Below are positions 1-10,600 of a stretch of DNA of 10,919 nt, in pieces. The notes under the pieces are model-generated. The model saw nothing but the letters and a program-made list of their open reading frames with translations. It did not search any database and was not told the origin of the DNA. Source of the DNA: Synura sp. LO234KE (taxonomy: Eukaryota; Sar; Synurophyceae; Synurales; Mallomonadaceae); NCBI GenBank assembly GCA_015143735.1, contig VKHC01000573.1:1-10919 (forward strand), read 5' to 3'. How positions within the stretch are numbered: position 1 is the stretch's first letter; each line of letters starts with the position of its first letter. A program made the translations under genes and the position numbers.

Positions 1-1658
1 GAGCTAGAAGACGATGAGGGTACGACTAGTAGTTCACCGCCTGCAATATCCTCACCGGACAATCCATGGGATATACTTTCTGTCTGCCTAGTCGACGCAG
101 GCAGGACAAGCAAGGAGTCCATATCTAATGAGTCGACATCACATGAGAGGTCACTGACGGTGCGGGACAGGTCTTCGGCTTCTGCTTGATACGACCACTG
201 AGGCTTCTGCATTCTCTCTGGGGCAGTACCTCTGGCAAACGAGGGCGTACTTCCTACTGCAGGTTGTAGTGCGTCGGCTTCCTCTAATCCAAAATGATCG
301 GTTGAACCCGTAACAGTTTCCAACTCCTGATGATGCCCTCGAACGATCTCGGGCTTGTGGATATATTCCGATGAACTGATCGCATTATTTCGAGAATTTG
401 ATGATTTGGTGAATGCTTGGGGCAAGTCCTGTAAGGGGAAAATCGACACCACTTTACGCAACTGGTATGAGCCTTGTACTGGGACGGGTTCGTCTTCCCG
501 AACAGCAATATCTCGAACATGATATTGTTCTAGTTCACTGGAGTCTCTTGACATTGCACGAGAGCGAAAAGCTGATGCTTCTCCATAGGTAAGATCTGGT
601 GCTGATGCGGATACTATGGAGTCCTGTGGGAAGATCGACTGAATGGAAGAGGATTTGGATAATGAAGTTCTGTGTCGATGGACATTCTCCTCAGATTGAG
701 TTGTATAGGGAAGCTCTTGTATCGAAGGCGAATTCATGTCATCGTTGCCACGGACAGACTGCCATGACTGCATGTTCCTCTGCGAATCCAGGGATGTGTC
801 TGGACCACCACTGATATTGGTCGGAGCACCAGAATGACTGACAGGATGGCGAAGTGAGATATTCTCCGAAACTTGAGGCTTTGATAAAGGCTCCGGAGAA
901 GAGCTGATGATCGACTGCAAAGACTCCTGATCTCGATTATCCGAGAAGATCGTTGGGTCCAATGGAGAAGACTCTATTTTACGGAGACTATAGGAACCTC
1001 GAAATGTTCTCACAGAGGGACATGCTGCAGGTTCAGAAGTACGATCTTTCGCAATTCGATATGCGTCTGGTTGAGGAGGACTATCGGAGCGCTGGTGTTC
1101 TTCAGTTCGACTCAAAATCGTGTTGGTTGCTATAGTCGAGGGCTCTGCTGAAAGAACAGCAACGGGAGCATTCGAGCATGAAGCAGAATTATCGACAAAC
1201 GATGAAGATGACCGATAAACTTCAACACCGGAAGATTCTTTTGGAGCTGAATATGTTGTGGTGAACACATGGCTGTGTTCTGAAACTGACGATTGATCGT
1301 CCATGGCGTTTGATTCCAGAGGGAAGAGAATGTCCCTGTCACAGTCATCATATGCAGGAGATGATCCCACTTTCCGTAGCAAATAGTTCCCTCGACCACT
1401 TGCATTTCGTTGTGTATCTGATGCCTTGCTGTCCAACATGAGCTCGCTTACCTTCTCTGCGCTTGTTGTGTACTTCGACTGAAGGACAATTGTGCTTTCC
1501 CGTGGCATTGAGGATTCTGATACTTTGTTTTCGGAAGCATTTCGATTGCCAGCAGTATTCTCCCGCGGAACAACAGCTTTAGTAATATTTACAGTAGATG
1601 TTCTTCGAGAAAAATACATTCTTTCCTCCGCCCGTTCCACCAGACCTCGATCGTCATC
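1..1658 (-). CDS. Exon f: Ser-rich segment with GSYxLRK boxes (3' partial)
   Basis: The frame begins D-D-D-R-G-L-V-E-R at 1658 and has no stop for 552 codons up to the window edge, so the C-terminus is outside. Three boxes G-[SN]-Y-x-L-R-K-[VI] occur at 1391, 998 and 473. Between them the sequence is polar, with S-S-S-P, D-S-P-P-Q-P and Q-S-I-F-P-Q-D patches. Near the edge D-M-D-S-L-L-V-L-P-A-S and G-E-L-L-V-V-P-S-S-S form a pair of aliphatic-then-Ser motifs. The composition continues that of exon e, supporting the junction. A strong internal donor-like GAGAAG|GTAAGC at 1451 is probably not used (see rejected items). No family recognised. Confidence 0.82.
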
Positions 1659-4600
1659 CTAGCGTCAGACACAGACACAGACATAGTCACGTTAGGACAA
1701 ACAAGAGAGGGTAGTATAGCATAGTGATAAAATATTAGGAAATACTTCACCCGCTGGAGCCACGATGAGGCGTTCGAACGTGATAGAAGTGCAGAGATGT
1801 CAATAGGCTCGGATCTCGAATACTGCACACTGGAGCTTCCGGCAAGACTCTCGCCGGATGTCATTGAATCTCTAGCGGCAGCTTGGTGGACCGTGCGCAT
1901 TTTCAAATTTTGATTAAAAACTTCTGCGTCTTGTCGCTGGGAGATAGCCCTGTACTGAGATAACTGCGACGACTGCATCTTAGATTCAACTTCTATTTCA
2001 GCTTGTTTCAACTCCCCTGCATTTCCAGGCCCACGTGAGTAGCCACGAGTTCCATCCATCTCAACCGCGCTCGATAGATCTTCTCCATAAGTTTTCTTCT
2101 CTGTGTTCAATACTGTCTTGACTATATCTTGATTTAATTGTGAGCGGGGGGAGATATCCGCAGATTGACGAGAAATAGTGTCATTTGTCACTAAATCTTC
2201 TGGTAAATGCGAATTTGAATTCTGAGGAAGACTATCTTGATAAGAATAATCCATGTCACAGCTCTGGGGTGCTTGGCCCTCGCCTCTCACAGAGACTCCC
2301 CCTGATAACAGAACAGAACCTCTTGAAGACAATACAAATTCACTCGCTGGCGAATGAGATAAGTCACCAAGGCCTGTATCGCTGAGTGGATGCGAGGGCT
2401 CCACGCAATGATCACTAGTCGACATATTCCTTCCATTTGATTCTTCTACTGACATTGTTCCAGATACACGGACACCAGACTTCAACAATTCACTATTCAA
2501 AAACATATCGATATCGCCTAAATCAAGATATGATTGCTGCAAGTCCTCAACAAATTGTTGCCTTACTCCTTCAGTTTCGATATCCTGACCTGCGGATATT
2601 AGATTTACACTTGATTTTGAATTGGAATGGCCGTCTCCACCCGTGCTGGGCCGCGTTTGTGCGTAAGAATTTAGTGGATCGGAATCCATCGAAGAGTCTT
2701 TCAAAGGAGGCGAAGAAGTACTCTCCTGACCTATTCTGTCGTTAGAACCATTCCCTATTGTATCATTCGAACTTGAATCGTCAACTGGTCTACTTCCCAT
2801 ATCCAAAAGTGATTGAGTTGGCGAAGAATTCTTAGTAGGATTAGAATATTGACCGCCTCCTTCGGTAATAGACGACCTAGGGTGCGTCTGTCTACTGAAA
2901 TTTTGCGATTGGATTGAGGAGGGTATAGTTGTGTCGATATCTTCTACGAGCTTTGAACTGAACCCTCGCAAATTCTGCGACGATAAAGAATGCAACGTGT
3001 CGCGCGATGACTTCTCATTAGGATTCGAGAAGTTTTGAATCAAATCAAACGACGAGCACTCACTCGCCTCGTCCTCATCTCCATTGACAGAAAAGGGCAT
3101 AGCAGTGTAGAAAGTAGTAACTTGAAATGAAGTCACCGATCGACCACGTGAATCCAACGACGCGTCATTACTGACATCCAAGTCAACTCCTATTCCTTCG
3201 GTCACAGATTTGTCTAGTCTTCGACCTACAGTATCCGATCTAAAACTTTTACTACTTCCAGTCATTCCAAAATAATCCTCCTGTTACAAGCCGGAAAGGG
3301 AAAGGATGAGATTTGAGATCAATGGGCAAAACAAATTAAGAGTACTCACCTCCACCGAGATGTCAGACCCTGTGTACGTTTCTTGCGCATCCAGTTGAAC
3401 GCCGTTGGTACCTAAACCAGAGTCTCTCAAGGAATCAAGAGTGTCCTCCACATTCTCCATTAAAAATTGGGCCTCACGATTGCCCATCGCATGTCCTGAA
3501 AGCAATGATGGGCTGTGATTCGTCCCTGGCACACTCGTCTCATCCGAAGACTTCAACAACCCTTGCGAGGTGACGAAGTTATGCAACGCAGATTCGATAA
3601 TCAGTGAATCCTCTAAAGAGTTGGTCTCCTCCTGCTCATTGGAGCCATCTAAGTATTCACGATCTCTTTCTTCCATACCAGATAGTGTGTTTAGAAATGA
3701 AGAACCCGAGTTTTCCCCAGTCGATTTTTTTGATTCCACCGTTTCAACGCGATCACTATCCATTCCAATGGCTTGACCCTCGTCCTTCGTATCAGCCCAA
3801 TCATCCCTCCTGGCATCGAAAGCAGAGTCCAAGTCATATGACTGCAAGAGATCTATTTCGGCAGAGAACGATTTCATCCATTCAAATCCAATAATGCTGT
3901 CCCGAGATGAGTCACGGTTATCGTCACGCAAGGGGACACGCGAATCGCCCTCCCCGCGACTGTTACAAGTACTGCTGATGGACTGATTCTGATTACTAGT
4001 AGGGGAGGAGTCCAGGGTACTCTGTTTCTTCGACAGCGTTCCTGTGGAGGCGCGACGGCTAGGAACGCTGACGAATGCGGAGTTCGGTGACAAGAAAGCA
4101 ACTGGTGGCCGACGGGATTGAGATGGCGCCGGAGAAGGAAATTGACGATTATCGTGACTCATGTCCCCGGACATAAGCCCAGGGACTTGACTATTCGATA
4201 GTGATGGAGGAGCAGAAGGGAGATACGATTCCACGTTTGAAAAAGGAGAAGATTGCACGTTGGAGGTACCGACAAGTTCGAGGCAGTCCTTGTTCCTACT
4301 TCGCGAGTGCGATGAAGAACCTACAGTACTCAAACGAGCCGAGAGGAGATAGGAATGGTCAGCACTCGAGGGTACTGTAGGAATAGAGAAGATATCCGAG
4401 GTATGATTGGACCACTGCGCGGGCGATATGGATCTGGGACGGACGGAGATATCGTCCAAAGGCGGTGGTGGTGGCGGAGGAGAGGATGCGCCAGGCTCCG
4501 AGTCTCTGGCGAAGATATAGTTATATTTCCAATTATTTTCAAAGTCTAGAACATCGCTCATAATCAACGAGTCTTCATCGCCTCCAGCACGCTCATCATG

Positions 4601-7600
4601 CGGTAGAGTCTGGGTACCAGTCATAGCTTCACTCTCCCTCTGAACCTCCGCGCTGTTTTGTGCTTCGAACGTTTCATTCTGTTGACGGACCTCCCCTCGA
4701 ACGTACTGTGAGTGGGACCAATCGAATGCCTGTACATCGCTCACACTTGCTTCAGAGGGTATCAGATCTAGACTGATCTGCACACGACTGTAGGTAGAAA
4801 AAGGCTCCGACACCACTACGAAAACAAAGCATACACACAAAAGCGTGAAACCGCCGAATATAAGAATAGATAATTTCACAAACCTCTTGCGAAGCTCACT
4901 CCAGTATCTTCATCCGATCTTAAAACAGATCTGAGTTGCGATTCATTGGCGCTTCTGAAGTATTCATTGATATCCACCTCTTCTCCTCCCTCTGCTGCTG
5001 CTCTTGCTTGCTCTGGTGATATTCCGATCGACACGTCAAACTCACTTCCACTCATCACAGTCCTCTTGGTCGAGGACGTATGCGAGGTATCCAATGACTT
5101 CTTTTGAAACGAGGTCGAGTAAATGGAATATGCGGAATCTAAAGGCACGTAACTGTTGCCTTGGTCCGACCCAAACTCGATGATATTTCCACCAGAAGAG
5201 GAGGACCAGTCGGTGACACTTATTTGCTGTTTATCTTTACTACCATCTTGACCATCTAGTCTCCTTTCCCGGCTTGTGATGGTCCCACTACCATCGTCAT
5301 TACTCTGGTCGGATAAACGGCCATCCCTGTCGGCGGTTACACTTTTCCAGTCATGCCCATGCATCTTTAAAGCACTAGCGCTCTCCACCCTCGAGTCCGA
5401 CGTACTACTCACCGAGCTTGAAAACATGCTCCCCTTCTCATATACCTTGCTCTCCTCCTTCGTGTGGATGAGTGTACCACCGAGCCCTAGGAACGAGATA
5501 TTTTCACCAGAAGAAAACGCAGTAACAGATTTTTTAGAATCATCCGACCACCACGCATCCCGTTGAGCCCTAACCACATCAGCGGCAGAAGCTATGTTTT
5601 GTTGGCTCGAATATTCCAAATCAGACAAATTGTTCATGCTAACCTCACTTCTTAGGTCCACACGATCGTCTTCAAGACGATTTTCCACATCATTCTTTAA
5701 TCGACTCGAGTGCAGCGGACCTCGTCTGATCGTAGTGTAAAAAGACAAATCGTCTCCTCTCTCCTTCTGTTCCTCTGCTCGACTGTCTTCATCACGAACT
5801 ATTTCCCGCCCATCCCTCGTTTCAGCGTGAGATATTACTTGGGTGAGCCTTTTGGAAAATGACTCTGAACTCTCAGTGGTAGATTGTGTTATCCCATAAC
5901 TGTCTAGACCTAAACTGAGTCCCCTGCTATTTAGATGTCCATTCGAGTCGTCCTCCGACTTATTGGGACGGGAACGCGTTGCTTTCGATGACATGGATAA
6001 GAATCCAGAGATACCGTTTGAGTTCTCGTTGTTCCGATGTGGTCCTGCTCGGACGGATCGGAGGTCAGACCCCACAGAGTACACAGAACTACCTCGCTCG
6101 GTATCCATATCAAGATCACGATTAGTCTGCACTGTAATCAGATCCTCTTCAGAAAGGGATTTAAATTCACTACCCCAATCTTTGCTGTCCCAGTCACTTT
6201 CACCGACAAGGTCTTTCACAGAAAGAAGCACCTTCTCTATACTATTCACAACACCTGTCCTTTCCTCTTCCTCTCCCTCACCCCCCTTCCAATCCGTTGC
6301 ATTCAACTGACCAATGAGTCTACTGTTTCTTTCAGATGTACCTAACGGTCCTCTCCGACCTTCCCCTCGAATCCCTTGTGTTCGTTGGTCTTCTGTGCGG
6401 ATGCCACGGTTGAAGTCGAGGACGGCGCTCGAGTTTTCTATTTCGACAGAAGTACCTGTAGATAATAGTGCATTTGAAGAGAAGCTTGACACCATGTCAC
6501 TAGTGGATTCTCCTTGCTTATTGTACGTAGACTGATGCGATAGTTGTTCTGAGGATGACGATAAATAAATTACTGGGTTAGAACTACTTCGACCCTCTGT
6601 CTTTGTCTCCAAGGCCAAGGTCGGGTAGTCAGATTCAGAGGTTAACCTACCTCTCGATTTTGAAGCATAGTTACGAGCACGCTCTTCCACTGATTCGTCA
6701 GACAAATCTGAAACGGTCGCATTCTTAGCTTCCACCGAATAAACTGGAAAATTATTGGAAGAATCAGTAGGCGATTGATTGCTTCTGACGAACCGATTAC
6801 TATTCGAACCCGAAACGTCATTTTTTCTTTGCGATGGATCATATCTTCCATCTGCATCTAAATCCTCCTTCAACACAGTGTCCACACGTTCTTTACCACC
6901 TACTTCAACATCGGAGGAAAGGATTGACTGAAGAGAAGGTTCCGATCCACTCGCTGTATTACTTTTAGTGAGGATGGTCGTAGAGTGCATGGGCCGCTGT
7001 CTAACTCCTAAGATAGCGATATCATCGCTACTTTCCGGTTTGGTCGACCGCGAATCCGACTCAGATGCTGATGTTCGATTCGTTGTTCGCGAATTCGACA
7101 CATCCACGGATACAGCATCCACAGAGGAGATGGATCGGGATTCTGCCCGTTTTCTTGAACTGCCACCATACGCTGGATCAGCCGAAGAGGAGTCAGAGGA
7201 CAAGTAGATCACAGGCTGGGTCATTTCAGATATTTTTCCATTTCGATTTTCTAATGAGATTTCCATGTCCGCTACTTCACTTGAACTTACATCTGTCCTG
7301 TGCTTTTCAAGCCAACGACGGGCGAGCGCCTCGACCTCTTCATCTGGCATGGACTGAAACTCAATGGATGACGTAACGGTTCCTGCTTCTAGTGCAATGG
7401 ACCCTTCTCGCTCCCATGAACTCGGAAAAGGCTTAGGTGACAGGGAACTGTTGCGCTTATTTTTGTCAGAACCGACCGTTATACTTGCTCGGGACGTGTC
7501 CCGTGCATTTGGGGAAAGGTTGGTTGCTCGTTGAGTCTCCTTAACATTGCCGTTGGGGAGGATGCCACGGTCTTGTAAACCATCTCCTGTAGGATGGGAA

Positions 7601-10600
7601 GAAGGACTATCCATAGGATGCGAAGGGTCGCGGAAGGCCCGGACACTAGTGGATTGACGACTCTTGTTGGAAGACCACGGAACTCGAGTGAAGGCGCTTC
7701 GTGGCGCTTGGGGAAGGGAGATTCCTGTTCTGCTAGTCGACGACAATCGAAGTAGTACCCCGTCGGCACTACCCTCCTCTCCATCCTGGACTTGTTCTGC
7801 GGCCCCTCTACTTCCTTCCGAATCATTTACACGAGAAGACGAAGTGGAGGATGACAGTAGTGATGAAGGTATTGTGGAGCCTGACCGCCGCTTCGAGACA
7901 TCGATTTCCGGAGAGCTATTCGATGATGATAAGTAGATCACCCGTGGCGCTTCCCTCTCCCCACCACGTTGGATTATCTCACTACGCGCAGTTGCAGTAG
8001 ATCCCGTCACTACTTGAGCACTCTCCCGCTCCCCATGATTTTGCCTCCAACGAGCAGACAGAGCTTCAACATCAGCTGCAATCGCTGGATCGATGGAGAG
8101 GTTGGAGCTCCGACTCGAGCCTACGGAAGTCCTCCAACTGAGCTGCGGCTCTTCGTCCATTCTCCCCTCTCTGCGCTCCGTGTAACTCATATTCTGCTGT
8201 ATATTACTCTCCTGCTCTCGTATTTTTGCTTCGTTTGCGTTGGAAGTCCGGGAGAGAGTAGGGATTTCCTCATCAGTACGAGCAGAGTACAATCGGTTAC
8301 TTGGGTTCGACGAACTTGAGCCATCGACTTGTAATCCCCCCGAGTCCAACGATAGTCTACGGTTACGCGACTGGGCGAGGATTCGATCGGATTGCTCTAG
8401 GGCTCGCTTGATGTTGAACGACGTGACTGGGTAACGGTCTCCACTGGATGAGGTGGAAGACGTGGAGGTGTGCGACTGAGGTCTCGGGCTAGACCATACC
8501 GTAGAGGCGGCATAGTCCTCGCTGTGATTGGAACCGTTGGAATTCTTGTCTATCTGCATATTGAGCCTCATTCCACCCCCCAAAACCGGAATACCATCGT
8601 CGTTGTATTCATCTAACCACCCTCTATTTTCTACTATATGCTTTTGTCGATCCTCGCCATCTGTCGACTCCATTCTTTTGACCGAGTGCGACGTAACGGT
8701 TGCCGTGTTACCACGACCAGGGGCATCCCCACCCCCTATCCGTCTCAACTCCGACCAACTGTCAGTCTCCACCTCCCCACTCTGGCGATGTACATCAGAC
8801 GGGACTCCTCTTCTTCCCCCCTCAACCCTTCCATCGGATCTAGCAGAAATAACAGAGACATTTACAGGCATCTCATACTTGCCATCTTCTGGAACTTCGC
8901 GGTCACCAGGCACGGACACAGTGTCGCTCCTTCGCTCCTGCTGTTCCTCTCGACTATTATGAATCCAGTCACGAGCAAAGTCATGAAGAACAACCCAATT
9001 TTTATCTCCCACACGAAGAGTCGCCCCAAACGGATCTATTTCACCCCGTAAATCGCCCTGTTCATCGAGGTGGTAACCCCCGTCAAAGTCCTCCATACCC
9101 CGGTCTAGCCTCTCCTCCCTTGACAGTGAGGATGACCACAGAGCAGACGAATCAGGGAGTGGCGCGGTAGGGACAGCGGAAGGGGAAGTTACTTTAACTC
9201 CAGTCAAGCTAGCCACCTCCACAGCCTCATGCTCCACCGTCGCTGAGACCTTCCCATTGTACTCCGCACGGTCACCCAACCGCCCAACCTCCTCCTCTTC
9301 AAACTCCTCCATCGAAACGTCCAACGGCTCTCTGCCCACCCTCGCACCACCTCCTCCACCATCCGTACTATACACGTAATCCTTCAAATCACTATCCCAA
9401 TACACGTCGTGTCTCGCGGGCGCCGTGGTGGAGGACGCATAAGACACGTTCGGATCTTCTCCGCCTCCACTGCAGAACGAGAAGTTTGCATTTCCACCAC
9501 CCTTACGCTTCCCTGTCGTCGGAGCCTAACCAAACCATGGATATAAAGCCGTAATGAGAAAGGATAATCAAACAGAATAGAGCATCGATAGAAAGCAGCA
9601 TCGCTCCGGGTTTAATTCAAAGATATTGACGAGATAGGAGGATGGATGAGGACACGAACCGGGAGGCCATGCTGATCATCCTCATAGTCAGGAATCGATA
9701 GGTCGGTCAGCTTCAAGTCTATAGGTTCAGATTCGGCATGGTCCGTCGGAGAGTGAGGAGAAGAGTCCATGGAGGCGAACGGGCAATGTCCCTGTCCCTG
9801 TCCCGGACCTCGTGCGCCTTCTCGCCATGTCCCCGACGATATCTCCTCCAACACATCTATGCTGTGGTCTACACGGTCCGAGTCCGGTCCATGTCCGTTA
9901 GTCATATATCGCTCGTAGTGCTTCGAGTCAAGTCTGACAGATCACGGGGATGGTGTAGATAAGATGCAAAGCGTAACAGAAAATGGTGCAGTGACGGGTG
10001 CAGTTGAATTTCATAGTTGTGGTTAGTGTAATCATGCCGTTTAGTAGTGTAGAAATAGAGGTTTATGATCATTAATACAGATAAAGCAGTGCGAATTTCA
10101 TCTGCTCACCGTAGAGAATCATCTTCATAACGAATAACGGGTTCTGTGTCCCGGTCACCACCCACGATCGATTCATCTTGAAGGCGCGGCGCCTTCCAGA
10201 CTGCGGACTCGCGACCAAACACACCATTCCTATGATTTCTCGAATCCGGCTGCTTACTGTCCCTCACGATTTCTGTCATGGCAGTCGTTTTCATTTCGCT
10301 GTAGAAGTCAGGAGGATGAATGTTCATCCTTTTACCAGAAGGGACATCTGTCCTTCTCTTCTCCATCGTACTAGTGTCTCGAATAGCTCGACTTCCCTTT
10401 GTATCGCTGTTCGACAATTTGACAATATTTTCACCTAACGGTGATTCTAATGGAATTTTCTTTTTGTTAACAGAAGGATCGCTCGGCTGAGTTGCGCTAC
10501 GAGTGTATTCCGGACGTGCTCTTTTCTTATCGCCAACTACGATTTTCCACTTAGGCATATTTGTTACCACACCGACAGGGCTCGTTGAAGTTGAAGTTTT

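Noticed and set aside
1336-1451. A near-perfect donor, GAGAAG|GTAAGC at 1451, with a possible acceptor ending at 1336, as a sixth intron
   Set aside because: Removal would take out 116 nt and shift the frame, and it would delete the first G-N-Y-L-L-R-K-V box, which is conserved with two others. The frame is open and of typical composition across it.
1589-1750. The hydrophobic C-terminal tail read through from exon e as a membrane anchor
   Set aside because: It is translation of intron 5, which has a donor, a CCTAAC branch-like site and an acceptor, and whose removal opens a 552-codon frame.
3263-3265. ATG at 3265 as the start of a separate gene
   Set aside because: An acceptor lies 15 nt upstream in phase with exon d across a consensus intron; composition is the same on both sides.
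4460-4480. Polyproline run as evidence for a formin
   Set aside because: Only seven prolines and no FH2-like or GTPase-binding region in the window; the motif alone is too common.
8528-9051. Long plus-strand open frames opposite exon c (and similar ones opposite exons d and e)
   Set aside because: They overlap the well-supported minus-strand coding frame, lack the repeats, and read as Leu/Ser/Arg/Pro-rich reverse complements of Ser-rich codons.
9447-9525. A gene start at the beginning of exon c (GTG at 9447 or nearby)
   Set aside because: The codon at 9447 is GTG, not ATG, and the frame is open for 26 more codons upstream to a TAG that forms part of an intron acceptor. Phase agrees with exon b, so continuation is more likely than initiation.
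9506-9555. TATA-like TTTATATCC followed by ATG near 9539 on the minus strand as a promoter and start
   Set aside because: The ATG opens only a ten-codon frame, and the stretch lies within intron 2 just before its acceptor.
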